Part shown: positions 1-9,498 of the stretch, one piece after another
Layout of the letters: each line of letters opens with the position of its first letter
How positions within the stretch are numbered: the first letter of the stretch is position 1
Source: Monoplex corrugatus
Taxonomy: Eukaryota > Mollusca > Gastropoda > Littorinimorpha > Ranellidae
Assembly (NCBI GenBank): GCA_030674185.1
Contig: CM060306.1
Coordinates: 34,664,481-34,728,480, forward strand
Length of the DNA stretch: 64,000 bases
Direction: 5' to 3'
Program-made: the position numbers and the translations under genes
The notes under the pieces: model-generated
Told to the model about the DNA's origin: nothing
Seen by the model: the letters and a program-made list of their open reading frames with translations, nothing else
Database searches by the model: none

Positions 1-650
1 GGGAAGCTAGGTAGGAGCGTTTCTTTGTTCCACCTACCCACGAGCGTGGCTAGGTATTCGCAAGGTAGCATTGACAGGATCCTGCCGGCGAGATAAGATG
101 GGGCTTTGCAAGTCGTCTTTGTGTCTGATGACAATTCTGTCTTCTGTTAGTATTATGAAATAAAGCGCTGTGCATTGGGTAAAACTAAAACTCCACTTTC
201 GCTTCGAGTCCGTTTCCTAGCACTGTTTCATTTCTAACACTCGCAACTCGCTATCTCGCCACTAGCACGCTAGCATGCTCGTGTTTTACACACGGGTTTC
301 TGGCTGGTGCTGGTGTAAGGTACAGAGATATTCACGGTGTGCTGAAGATGAGGGCTGTCTGGTGCGGCCAGCCAGTAACACGCCACTTACATCATGCAGT
401 ACCAACACAGGAGCATGATAGGCTACTTAGGACCAGTGTTCTGGCTGCTGGTATTCATTTGGTGTGGTGAGTCGCTGACAAACATGTTACAGATGTGGCG
501 GTTGTTGCGGTGGTTGGTAGTGGTCATGGTGATATTGACGGTGGTGGCGATAAAGATGACGATCGAAGAAGCTGATGACGGTGATTGTGGTGGTGGTGAT
601 GATAATGAAAAGTTTCTTGTTGAGCCTAGTTGGTCTTTTGGTTATTATTA
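1..650. other. No recognised gene; G/T-rich low-complexity sequence from about 500
   Basis: I see no protein family, RNA gene or repeat family in the first 500 bases on either strand. An AATAAA hexamer occurs near 160 but has no coding context. From about 500 to 610 the plus strand is rich in GGT and GAT triplets, so the short frame there is compositional. The downstream PDZ exons expected for the minus-strand gene starting at 2354 were looked for here and not found, so they probably lie beyond the left edge. Confidence 0.5.
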
Positions 651-810
651 TTAATTTATCATTATTTCTATCATCATCATCATCATCATTATCATTATTT
701 TTATCATATCATTAGTAGTAGTAGTAGTAGTATCATCATTATCATCATTACTACAAACTACAATCATTAGATTATCATTTATCGTCGTCATCATCATCAT
801 CTTTTGTTTT
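651..810. repeat. ATC/AGT trinucleotide-rich simple repeat
   Basis: Runs of TCA, ATT and AGT triplets fill this stretch (for example about seven consecutive AGT units near 713-731). The right part abuts the 3' end of a SINE and may be its microsatellite tail. Confidence 0.8.
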
Positions 811-1187
811 CTCTCTTTTTTGTATTTTTCAGTCTTCGATTTTTCACGGATGTGTGTACACACACTGCTTTGCCTACACTGTGCAGGCGGTATGTTGCTG
901 CGCAGTCCACATACTACATCTTCATTGGGCGTGCGTGCTGTTATTTTTATGTTTCCACAAGCCTGCCACTGACATGACTACAAGATCTCTGTCTTGTGGC
1001 TTTAATATTCTGCATACGTATAGGCACGAAGGTGGCTCAGGCACTATTAGATCTGCACACACGGTGGTCTGAGAGAACAGAAAAAACAGTCTATATCCTC
1101 TACCCACTAGGCGGATGCATCTGGGCGGACTGAACCCAGGACCTTCCGACTGTAAGTCCGATATTTACCTACATCATTATTGCCACC
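782..1187 (-). mobile_element. tRNA-headed SINE, family S1, near full length
   Basis: Read on the minus strand, a tRNA-like head (about 1187-1110) carries a box-B-like GGTCCTGGGTTCAGTCC preceded by a TCGGACTTACAGTCGGAAG stretch. A body of about 250 bp follows and ends in a CAT/ATG triplet tail near 790. The body motifs ATGTCAGTGGC, TTGTGGAAACATAA and CCGCCTGCACAGTGT recur in copies at 2.8, 4.4, 43.5 and 55.5 kb. Together these features indicate a Pol III-type SINE. Molluscan SINEs with conserved central domains are known, but I cannot assign a named family by eye. Confidence 0.75.
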
Positions 1188-2200
1188 GTCAACGACTGAG
1201 CTGATGATGACGATGATGACAATGTTATCTAAAAATACTATTAGAACTAATCAACATTTTCAGTGTTGTTCTACCTTTACTATGACTTGCAGGTATTGCT
1301 AATATTTCAATTCTTATAAAAACATAACCCGCATACAATTCCCACGGAAATTGCGCAATACCGAACAAGACTGCCATGCTTATAACTCTTATTATTATTA
1401 TTCTTATTACCTTGCAAACGCCCTTTAGCTCACGAAAAACAAACCAATTGTGCGAGGGAATCAGGTTCCTCGTCTTTATGATTTTCCAAACGTTTCTAGC
1501 TTCATGTTTCCGAGAATGCAGCAACTGAAAAATATGTTGAAGTGGTTGTTGGTTTACATGTTTGTAACCGCCATGCGCCAATATAAATTACAAGTGGACA
1601 ACAAATCAGCTGACATTTGGAGAGACATTTGGAAAGGGGAAGGGGTGGAGACATTTGGAAAGGGGAAGGGTGGAGACGTTTGGAAAGAGGAAGGGTGGGG
1701 TTGGAAGTGACTGAAGAGGATGGATTGCCACGTGAGGACATGATACAGGACAAGCGGTGATTAAGTTCGAAAATTTAAGGTCAATATTTTATAACTCATA
1801 CTGGGAGAAATTGTGTGGAAAAGTGACTTCAAAATGACGAGCTGGTTTACTGGCGTGTTAATTAAGCATTCAGGAAACCAAAGAGAATTCAGTGTATTAC
1901 ATCACCTGATCGATTTAAACATTCAACTTCAAAATATGCAAAAAAACTCAGTTGTCCTAATTGCTCTCCAAGTGTGCAAATGTGCATATAACCAATAGAA
2001 GACCTATTGGTTCTCTAAGTGGGCTTTGTATGTTTAACAAAATGCTTGCTCGAAATTCTTGTCTAGCCTACATCTGACCTCACTGGACTCAAAAACAAAG
2101 CGACCGAGGATGAAAATTGTAGATGCGGAAGAGACGAAAATCATCCACTCGGAACTCAGGAAGCATGCCGGAGAAGGAGGGAGGGAGGGAGGGAGGAAGG
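1188..2200. other. No recognised gene; small G-rich tandem repeat
   Basis: This is mostly unique AT-rich sequence. At 1613-1705 a unit of about 26-30 bp, GACATTTGGAAAGGGGAAGG, is repeated about three times. At 2178-2200 there is a GGGA run inside the intron directly downstream (minus strand) of the PDZ exon. The small frames here look like chance ORFs. Confidence 0.5.
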
Positions 2201-2206
2201 ACTTAC

Positions 2207-2354
2207 CACCTGGACAGACAAAGGTGCGTTGAAATCCACTCCTCCTTGCAGACGAAAACCCCATGGTGCCCCCGTGTTGAGCCGCCTCAACTGAATCATG
2301 TACTTTTCTGCCTGATATTCCACGTTACTCATTTTGAATTGCTCAACAGGCGCA
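2207..2354 (-). CDS. First coding exon of an ALP/Enigma-type PDZ protein (Zasp/LDB3/PDLIM-like)
   Basis: On the minus strand, an acceptor (TTTCTTTCACATTACAG, ending at 2355) precedes about 22 bp of 5'UTR, an ATG at 2332-2330 and about 41 codons. The exon ends at CAG|GTGGTAAGT, so the donor is after 2210 or after 2207 (GTAAGT). The peptide begins MSNVEYQAEK and contains IQLRRLNTGA, PWGFRLQGG and VDFNAPLSVQ. The PWGFRLQGG-x-DF-x-PL signature marks the carboxylate-binding loop and first strands of PDZ domains in the ALP/Enigma family. Those proteins anchor at Z-discs or actin-alpha-actinin structures and usually also carry ZM and LIM domains. Only about half of a PDZ domain is here. The rest must be spliced in from exons to the left, outside the window or not seen. 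The presence of an acceptor implies an upstream non-coding exon at higher coordinates. Exon identity is strong, but the exact orthologue is not resolved. Confidence 0.82.
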
Positions 2355-2355
2355 C

Positions 2356-2742
2356 TGTAATGTGAAAGAAAATTGTTCAAGAAACAATAAAAACTGTAGA
2401 AAACACTATCGGTGCAAATAAACTGACGTCTGCTTCGCCACTGTTTCCGCCCAGCTGATGAAGTGGAGCCGGGTTGTTTTGGCACGCGAGAAAGTGCTCG
2501 TGTTTTGCACACGGCACTGTACTCCCAATTTCACTCTTGTCAGACAAAGCTGGGCAAAGCGCTGACGTTGAAGACAAAATGCGGAGGAGGTACGGGGGAT
2601 GCGGGAATAATTCATGTCAGTGTTTTTGTTAATTGCTGCAGAGTCGTGTGTGGGTCTGTGCTTATCCAGTTCTTACCTGGACTATCATTTATTTATTTAT
2701 CTATTTATTTTATTTTGTTTTATTTCATTTATATTTACTCAT
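2356..2742. other. No recognised feature; presumed 5'UTR intron of the PDZ gene
   Basis: This lies immediately upstream (minus strand) of the PDZ exon acceptor. There is no coding similarity on either strand. A TATTTATTTAT-rich stretch lies at 2688-2735. Confidence 0.4.
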
Positions 2743-2992
2743 GTTTTAGAGCTTCAAGTTTCAACGATACGTGTATGCACGTTGTTTTGTCCACACTGTG
2801 CAGGCGGTATGTTGCTGCACATCTGCATACTTCCGTCCTCGGTGGGCGTGTATGCTGCGTATTTTCATGTTCCATAAACCAGTGTCTAACATGAATTACA
2901 GAATATTTAACTTGCATACTCGATACATTGCATGCGTGTGCAAACGAAAAGGGTTTAGGCACTGGCAAGCCTGCACATCTGTTGATCTGGAT
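2743..2992 (-). mobile_element. SINE family S1, 3' body (split by a retroposon)
   Basis: This matches the S1 body at 0.8-1.1 kb: CTGTGCAGGCGGTATGTTGC, then a GTGGGCGTGTATGCTG-type segment, then a MATTACAGAATATTTAAC-type segment. The tRNA head of the same copy continues at 3561-3665 on the far side of an inserted element. The two halves share a 13-bp direct repeat (2980-2992 and 3548-3560). Confidence 0.75.
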
Positions 2993-3547
2993 TGTTATTG
3001 TTGTTATTGTTGTTTAAAGCCCAGCCGACTGCGTAGAACCATATCAGGGCTATAACCAGTTCAAAACATACACAATACTTCAACAGGACAAAACAAACAA
3101 ACAAAAATTAAGTACATATATCGATGCATTCGTGCGCATAATGTAGGGAGATGCCCCTAGCGCTGACCATTCCGTCCAATTTATCGCACATGGGGATTTA
3201 AAAACAAACCTGAATACAAATTACAACATAACTAAATGATACTGAAACATATATAAAAACGGGTATAAACTACCTGAAATTGCTTCTGCGTATCTCGTAT
3301 CTCTAGAGCCAAAAATGCACTTACACATGTACCCAATTATCAGTCCGAAGAGAAAGTACGTAAGACTTTATCAAACAGATACAGGTGAATGGACCAGCAA
3401 GGCAGAAAATGATAGAAAGAAATAAAAGAAAGCACAGGAGGAAGAAAGAAACAGAGAGTGACAGAAAAGCGGAAATTTCTAGCACGGAATTTCCAGAAAG
3501 TGGGGATACTATTTATACTGAAAGAGCCCCCGGCATCCCCATGGGGG
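2993..3547 (-). mobile_element. Retroposon family A (about 530-555 bp), complete copy with 13-bp target-site duplication
   Basis: Minus orientation. The 5' end at 3547 starts with a short C-run, then TGGGGATGCCGGGGGCTC, TTTCAGTATAAATAG and a TATCCCCAC motif. The 3' end at 2993 is CAGTCGGCTGGGCTTTAAAC followed by an AACAACAATAAC-type tail. It sits exactly between two identical copies of TGTTGATCTGGAT (2980-2992 and 3548-3560) inside an S1 SINE, which is the hallmark of target-primed retroposition. There is no ORF of note. Other copies lie at 28.4, 37.6, 41.5 and 52.3 kb, with fragments at 19.2 and 24.35 kb. I do not recognise a tRNA, 7SL or 5S promoter in it. Confidence 0.8.
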
Positions 3548-3560
3548 TGTTGATCTGGAT

Positions 3561-3665
3561 GATTGGAAAAATCTCCACCCTTTACCCACCAGATGGACGT
3601 GTCTAGGCCGATCGAACCCAGGACCTTCTGGCTGTAAATCCGATGTTTAACCACTTGATTACCGT
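3561..3665 (-). mobile_element. SINE family S1, tRNA-like head of the copy split by retroposon A
   Basis: The minus strand reads GGTAATCAAGTGGTTAAAC ... TTACAGCCAGAAGGTCC ... GGGTTCGATCGGC. These are box-A- and box-B-like motifs matching the S1 heads at 1.1 and 43.7 kb. Confidence 0.7.
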
Positions 3666-3678
3666 GTCGGCAAACATT

Positions 3679-3751
3679 TCCTCATTGCCACGAATGGAAC
3701 CCGGACTGCCTCGGTGAAAGCCGGGAATCCTAACCACTAGACCATATGGAC
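3679..3751 (-). pseudogene. tRNA-Glu(UUC)-like pseudogene
   Basis: The minus strand reads TCCATATGGTCTAGTGGTTA then GGATTCCCGGCTTTCACCG, closely following eukaryotic tRNA-Glu, with box A TGGTCTAGTGG and anticodon loop CTTTCAC (anticodon TTC). The T arm has GGGTTCCATTCG rather than GGGTTCGATTCC. The anticodon stem CCCGG/CGAGG has two mismatches, and the acceptor stem is imperfect. It is therefore a decayed tRNA gene or a tRNA-Glu-derived SINE head. It sits about 14 bp upstream of the S1 head in the same orientation. Confidence 0.65.
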
Positions 3752-3892
3752 TTTGATTATAGTAGTTAACCTGCACCATTATCATCGTCCCTGGCGATAG
3801 CAGCGTGTATTACATTAGACTGGCTGCATGGTCTTACTGAATCTCATACAAGCCGCTTCTTCTTCAGAGCTGTGGTTAGTTCTCAACAGACA

Positions 3893-3966
3893 GGCCCCGG
3901 TACTCGAGTCGGTAAACTTCCAGCTTCCAGCCAAAGGACCTTGGGTTCAATTTACCCGGGTAACTC
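3893..3966 (+). mobile_element. tRNA-derived SINE head (family S2)
   Basis: CCCGGTACTCGAGTCGGTAA ... AAAGGACCTTGGGTTCAATT ... ACCCGGG has tRNA-like box A and box B spacing and a short CCCGG/CCGGG pairing at its ends. About 400 bp of otherwise unassigned sequence follows (to about 4370) and may be the SINE body. No second copy is present in this window to confirm the limits. Confidence 0.45.
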
Positions 3967-4399
3967 CACCAGGTCGATAAAGGATGGACATTTATCTGAT
4001 GTTCCAGGTCAACATGCGCCAGTTCCTATCAGTTCCTAACCCTCCTGCGTGGTTGTTTTGATAGAACCCGTGGGCTCAGGATCTGATATCTTAAGTTCAG
4101 TCCCAGCCCGCAACATGAAGCACTGGCCTGTTTGCTGCCCATCTTAATGTTTCCATTATTCTGCCGTTATCAGCTTAGTGTTTCAAAGATCTCCACTCCC
4201 CCTCTCCCTTTCCGCTCATCAGTTTAAGACCTTGCCAGCACATTACGGTTTTGTACAGTCTCAGATAGTCTGCCAGATAACTGCTGGCAGGTTCGGATGG
4301 AGCTCATATGGAACTGTCCGAGTGCGTTGAATCCATCCGGAACAAATTGCAAACAAACTTCACAAACCCACCCCCGCTCCCTTCGTGTATGCACACACG

Positions 4400-4590
4400 C
4401 AGAAATTCAGATATACACGTGAAATATCATGGAACTCATATCAGTGGCTGGCTTATGGAAACATAAATATACCCCAGCCTGCACGCCCACGGAAGACAGA
4501 TTATGCAGACTGTGGAGCAACAAACCGCCTGCGCAGTGTTGACAAAACAATGTGCTGTGCATACACACATTCGAGAAATCTTGGAACGTT
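4400..4590 (+). mobile_element. SINE family S1 fragment (head missing)
   Basis: Plus orientation. ATCAGTGGCTGGCTTATGG, AAACATAAATATACC, CAGCCTGCACGCCCAC and AACAAACCGCCTGCGCAGTG match the S1 body in the other copies. The tRNA-like head is absent. Confidence 0.65.
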
Positions 4591-4734
4591 AAAATGAATG
4601 TTGATATAAAAAAAATGCACTCACAAGTTCGTCTCCTCTACCGACCTTGGAATTCTGCCATTTGCCAAAGATTGTGCAATGCTGAGTTTCTGTTTTTCTC
4701 CTTCCGACATCCACTTTGTCTTATGTTATTTTGT

Positions 4735-4879
4735 TTTTATTTTATTGTCTTGTTGCTGTTGTTGTTATTGTTGTTGTTGCTACTGCTGTTGTTGTTGTTA
4801 TGTACAGTGATTCCAAATGAGTTCAGTCTACATGTAAGAATTTGTATAGCAGAGAGAGAGAGAGAGAGAGACAGAGTGT

Positions 4880-4948
<69 letters not shown>

Positions 4949-5035
4949 TGAGCCCAAGTATGTGTGCGCATGTGTGCGCCTGTGCATGTGTGTGTGTGTG
5001 TGTGTGCGTGTGTGTGTGAGAACATAGCGTGAAAG
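4735..5035. repeat. Compound microsatellite: (TTG)n, (AG)n, (GT)n
   Basis: TTG/TTA triplets lie at 4748-4800, an AG run at 4851-4871 and a near-perfect GT run of about 70 bp at 4876-4946, followed by interrupted GT to about 5018. The CVCV/HTHT frames on the two strands are repeat artefacts. Confidence 0.9.
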
Positions 5036-5195
5036 TAAGTTCGAGTGGTCTGAACCAAGGGAGATAACCATCGTCAAATACAGCCATACAAGCGTGAAAC
5101 CAGTTATGTTCCATTGGTTGCGTCACTTTTTTTTTTTTCCACACCTTACAAACTGCGTCCAGTCCAGTATTCCAAAAGTTGTACGTTTTGAAATA

Positions 5196-5345
5196 ACCCC
5201 GACTGAGAAAAGGCTACCTCCAGCTCGGCAGGGAAGCAACTATCCCCAACCCCGCGTGTGGCAGGTAGCGGATGGTAGATAGTTTCCGGCAGTGAAGATG
5301 AACAATCAGTCCCAGATCGACTGGCAATGTTTTCCATCGGGACTG
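5196..5345 (+). repeat. Dispersed repeat pair, copy 1
   Basis: It contains AAAAGGCTACCTCCAGCTCG, an ACTATCCCCAACCC stretch, GGCAGGTAGCGGATGGTAGAT and a GGGTGGATGAAT ending. The same order of motifs recurs at 6818-6950 with moderate divergence. No coding potential was recognised. Confidence 0.5.
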
Positions 5346-5494
5346 GGTGGATGAATGATTCAGTATAGCTATTTCAGCTTGTTTTCTTGGCTGTCTAATC
5401 ACGATTCACATAAATGTGTATGACATTCTGTTAAAAACATGTGATTATTTTGTCTCATATTGTGACTGCGGTCACGCTTTGCTTGTCTCTCCAG

Positions 5495-5788
5495 GATATA
5501 TATATGGAACTTGTTGGAACTGCCAAGGAAATCCATCTACAGGAGGGACAACTTGGATTTAAAATGCACGAAGTGTTGCAGCCTCGGGTCCCAGCCCCCA
5601 TGCCATTGAGGAAGGTTCATGACCTAGAGATCAGGAGATGGATGCTCCAAACAACAACGCTGTACCTGCTGAGGCTGTTCTACAAGTGGCAGTCACTACA
5701 CTGTAGAACAATGAACACCGCAAGACGACACAGTGGAGAGAGGACTGCACACCCCTCCACCAAAGAGTATATAGCACCTACGGAATGA
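5495..5788 (+). other. Candidate exon with strong 3' splice site; product unknown
   Basis: A good acceptor (TTTGCTTGTCTCTCCAG, ending at 5494) opens into a 97-codon frame that ends at the TGA at 5786-5788. The peptide contains ELVGTAKEIHLQEGQLGFKM and RRWMLQTTTLYLLRLFYKWQ. I do not recognise the family. The stretch is free of simple repeat and its composition differs from its surroundings. Against it, there is no visible donor or polyadenylation signal close by, and other frames are partly open. It could be a terminal exon, a pseudo-exon or a transposon remnant. Confidence 0.25.
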
Positions 5789-5949
5789 GCAGCCACTTCG
5801 GTCCGAAAAGTGGCTCCGCGCGCCCACCACCTCCTTCCGAGTGCATGCGTGCGCGCGCGTGTGTGTGAAGAAAACTCGCTGACAAGTATACAACACCTCT
5901 ATTGCATCCGTCTTCATGCCCAGCCGAGCTTGACACGCAGGCAACACGC

Positions 5950-6215
5950 TAAAACACCCCCAAAATTACCTCTCCAGGCATTTATGCATCAGTACGCACT
6001 GACAAACGCAGCGACAAATACCTCTAAACCCATCCAAGATAACATCAAACACCCCTAGAATACTCCAAGATGCCCGAAAACACCTCCCTAATACACGTCC
6101 GGCCTTTTATGCATCAGGTACACACTGACGAACGCACAGATAAATATCTCCAAACCTAACCAAGATACCCTAACACACACCCCTAGAATCCTCGTAGACG
6201 CCCGACCCCTCCCCC
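5950..6215. repeat. Tandem duplication, about 126 bp x 2
   Basis: TTTATGCATCAGTACGCACT at about 5980 and TTTATGCATCAGGTACACACT at about 6105 head two similar halves. Both halves continue through ACAAATACCTC-like, CCAAGATAAC-like and ACCCCTAGAAT motifs. Confidence 0.7.
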
Positions 6216-6267
6216 CCCTACCCCTCAAAAAAGAGAAAAGGATGGAAGAAGCAGGGGGAGGGGGGGG

Positions 6268-6425
6268 GGGAGTAAATTTGGCGTACGCGCAATTTACTCC
6301 CAGTAAAATTCTGCGGGCCAACTTTTTCGTGGAGGGAGTACTTTCGGCTTGGTCAAGGGAGTAAATTTCTCGTACGCCATTTTTACTCCCAGTAAAATCT
6401 GGCACACGCGGTTTTTACTCCTGTG
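6268..6425. repeat. Two adjacent hairpins built on GGAGTAAATT / AATTTACTCC
   Basis: At about 6270-6301 the sequence GGAGTAAATT, 12 bases, AATTTACTCC forms a perfect 10-bp stem. At about 6358-6390, GGGAGTAAAT ... ATTTTTACTCCC repeats the design, and both loops contain CGTACGC. It could be a small fold-back element or an inverted-repeat pair. No gene is present. Confidence 0.65.
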
Positions 6426-6817
6426 TAAATTCCGCGGCGAGTAAGTCGCGTGTTACACCGGCATCCCGGAGAAGTGGTGGCAGCACAAACTACTTAACAC
6501 GCAGCACGGCTTCAAGCAGCCACAGAGTGATCGTTCTTCTTGTCCACTTTCTTTGACACCAGACAGCAGTCAAACGCAACTCATCCTGGTCATGCACGTT
6601 TTACCCCGTCATCCCCATCAACCCTGTATTTCATTTCAACACCCCCTCCCCCAACCTCCCGGTAACGACATATGATAGCATCATCAAGCCACTCTGCTAA
6701 TCGTCAATTAACACGACTATCCAGGCTATCGTTAAACGTTACCTCTTTTTTACGTTTGTCGACTACAAGGTCAGGTCAAATTTGACGATGAACATGCCCG
6801 TATTTGTTCCAGTGGAA

Positions 6818-6950
6818 AAAGGCCATCTCCATCTTGTTGATGGGCTAACCATCCTCAACCCAGTGGGTTGCAGGTAGCGGATGTTGGATGGCGTTCAGAT
6901 GTGGAGGTTTGTTGTGGAGTAAGTCAGGCTTGCCTGGATGAATAAGTAGT
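6818..6950 (+). repeat. Dispersed repeat pair, copy 2
   Basis: AAAAAGGCCATCTCCATC ... ACCATCCTCAACCCAGTG ... GCAGGTAGCGGATGTTGGAT ... CTGGATGAATAAG parallels the copy at 5196-5345. Confidence 0.5.
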
Positions 6951-7111
6951 CGTGGAGCAGGATAGCATCTGGCAAGGCCCAATCTAGAAAATATCATAAT
7001 GTTGTAGGATAGAGCTATCAGGCAGATAAGGGCTACCTAAAGTCCTAACCCACTGCGCCCACAAGAAAGATTTTTCTTTTTGCCATTAACTTTGGACAGG
7101 GTGTACAAAAA

Positions 7112-7547
7112 AACATAGAAGGCTGAAGACAGAAGTACCAGGCCTACAGGTGCCTTCAAACAAACCATGGAATCATGCGATATAATGCAAATGTCTTAAA
7201 ACATTGAAGACTGAACACAGATGTACCAGGCCTGCAGGCACCTTCTATCACACCATAGCATCATGCAATATAACGCATATGTTTTTAACATAGAAGACTG
7301 AACACAGAAGTACCAGGCCTACAGGCGCCTTCTAACAAACTATGAAATCATGCGATAAAATGCAACTGTCTTTAACATAGAGGACTGAACACAGATGTAC
7401 CAGGCCTACAGGCGCCTTCGAACAAATCATGGAATCATGCAGTATAACGCAAATGTCTTTAACACAGAACGCTGAACACAGAAACATCAGGCCTGCAGGC
7501 GCCTTCTGACAAACTGTGGCATCATGCAATATAACGCAAATGTCAAC
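7112..7547. repeat. 87-bp tandem repeat, five units
   Basis: Unit starts lie at 7112, 7201, 7287, 7374 and 7461. The core is ACCAGGCCTACAGGCGCCTTC, followed by AATCATGCGATATAA-like and AATGTCTTT-like segments. On the minus strand 87 bp equals 29 codons, so units 4-5 translate as repeats containing DICVILHD and LCS. Units 2 and 3 have stop codons in that frame, so coding is doubtful. Confidence 0.85.
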
Positions 7548-8150
7548 ATTGTAATCTTTTATATTGTCAATATGGTTATAAAATCCAACCCCAGTCCAAC
7601 ACCTCAAGCAAATCGTGAGTCAGTGGATATGGATCATCCTGCTAATGAAGCTCTGGTTAACTGTGCTAGCTGATATCAGGTATACAGTTACTCAAGAACA
7701 CAAAAGGCAAGTGAAACTGATGGATCAAAAACAGGGGGAACATGATTAGAAACAAAGAAGAAGAAGAAGAAGAAGAACAAGAAGGGGTTAGATCAAACAC
7801 AACTGATACTGGAATGTCTGTGATCTGAAGGACAAAGATCTACAGACAGCAGAATTCATGCAAAACGACAAAACACTAGTCATGGGAATATCAGCCAGTA
7901 GATGAAAGGACAGGTGAAACAAAGGAATTCATGCCAACTGTGTTTTGGTATGGAGTGGCGTGAACATGGACCAGACAGACATTCATGATGCAGGAGTTCT
8001 TCTCCACCAGGATGTAGCAAAAACTGTACTTGAAACTGACTTGATCTCTGAGACAATCATCTTCTCCCCATGGCCCAACTTATCTCCCCCAACATTTCAC
8101 ATTGTTATAGCACGAATCACCAACATTTAAAACAAAAACAAAAAACAAAC
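7548..8150. other. No recognised gene; AAG run at 7755-7785
   Basis: I found no protein or repeat family here except a GAA/AAG triplet run. The small plus-strand frame at 7945-8130 has no recognisable motif. Confidence 0.4.
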
Positions 8151-8151
8151 G

Positions 8152-8152
<1 letters not shown>

Positions 8153-8226
<74 letters not shown>

Positions 8227-8288
8227 CCCCCCCCCTCCCCCGTCTAATATCACTTATAGTGAAAAGACGTTAAATTAAAGAACGAACG

Positions 8289-8347
<59 letters not shown>

Positions 8348-8462
8348 ACTCAGAGAAACAACAACATCCAAGCAACCAACCAACCAACCAGCCAACCAAC
8401 CAACCAACCAACCAACCAAAAAACAACAAAACAACAACAACAACAACAACAACAACAAAACA
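8153..8462. repeat. Compound microsatellite: (AC)n, (CA)n, (AACC)n, (AAC)n
   Basis: Two AC runs of about 60-70 bp (8153-8222 and 8291-8348) are followed by CCAA units (8367-8418) and AAC units (8420-8460). Confidence 0.95.
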
Positions 8463-8513
8463 ACTAATAGGCTCCTCTGCCCACTAACATTATTGAAATA
8501 TTGTCTTCATCAG

Positions 8514-8660
8514 CGGATATTCAAAGACAGCCTGCTCAACACACTACAGGAAACATCTGTGACCAGGATATCTGGAAGAGGCCCAAAAACCGCAACAGCA
8601 TGGTGCATCATGAAATGACACTGAAGGAGGCCATCAAGGAAAAGACAAGGCTGTACAGAG
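8514..8660 (+). other. Candidate 147-bp internal exon; product unknown
   Basis: The acceptor ATTGTCTTCATCAG (ends 8513) and the donor ACAGAG|GTAGGG (after 8660) bound 147 bp with one fully open frame. That frame contains DIQRQPAQHTTG, DQDIWKRPKNRNSMVHHEM and TLKEAIKEKTRLYR. The length is a multiple of three, as in a cassette exon. I do not recognise the peptide. The evidence is only consensus splice sites and an open frame, so it could be an anonymous repeat. Confidence 0.25.
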
Positions 8661-8724
8661 GTAGGGTCAAATATTACCTGGACCATCTTGCGATAACATA
8701 TACATGTCATAATCATCATCATCA

Positions 8725-9498
8725 TCAGGTGCCCTGCCGCATGGCGTTGGCGACCATGGACTTCCAACCATCTCTATCTCTCGTTGCACCCAGCATCTCC
8801 CCCACCCTCTTCATCCCCAGCCACTCTGCAAGTCCGTCCAGCATTCTCTCCTTGGATCTACCCGGTGCTCTCTTTCCCTCCAGCTTTCCCGTTGTGACCA
8901 GGTGCTCCAAATCCCCCTTCCTCATAAAATGGCCTATAAATGTTGCTTGTCTTTTCCTAATCTTCCTTATCAGTGATCGACTTGTGTCTGCCTCCATCAA
9001 GACTGTCTCGTTTGTTTTCTTTGCTGTCCATGGTACTCTCAACATTCTTTTGAGAAACCACATCTGGGCTGCCTCAATCCTGCTCTGGCTTTGCTTGCTG
9101 ACTGTCCACGTCTCGCATCCGTACAACAGTATTGGTTCTATATAACACTCAAGGACTCTCTTTCTGATGTTAATTGATAGGCATTTGTTGGTAAGAATGC
9201 TTGTCATCTTCTTGAATGCTGTTTTGGCTTGGCCGATTCTGCCAGCTATTTCCGATGTGCATCTGCCGTCTGATGAAATGACCGTTCCCAGATATTTGAA
9301 CTTATTAACCTGTGTCAAGGTTGTGCCATTTGCTGTTATTTTGCATGAGGGGATTTCATGTTTTTTACTGATCACCATGACTTCAGTCTTCTTGCTGTTT
9401 AGTTCCAACCCCTTACCTTTGCTTTCTGTTTCTAGTATATTCACAAGGTTTTGTAGGTCCATTTCATTTTCTGCACTTAGCACGGTATCATCTGCGTA
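8725..9498 (-). pseudogene. LINE ORF continuation: RT motif C onward and C-terminal domain
   Basis: Starting at YADDTVLSAE (9498), this frame runs through NKFKYLGTVISSDGR, ECYIEPILLYGCETW and RQATFIGHFMRKGDLEH, to GKRAPGRSKERMLDGLAEWL and RDGWKSMVANAMRQG. That C-terminal GHxMR...GKR..GR pattern is characteristic of RTE-like LINE proteins. It is in a different frame from the upstream endonuclease-RT part. Apart from that junction it is open to the natural stop at 8725. Confidence 0.85.

Noticed and set aside
394..654. 86-residue ORF with a hydrophobic start
   Set aside because: It lies in GGT/GAT-rich low-complexity sequence with no motif or splice support.
4737..5144. His/Thr- and Cys/Val-rich ORFs
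   Set aside because: They translate AC/GT and AG microsatellites. The same applies to frames at 11.4-12.3, 21.2-21.6, 26.3-26.5, 28-37.5, 51.9-52.15, 53.6-53.85 and 62.4-62.9 kb.
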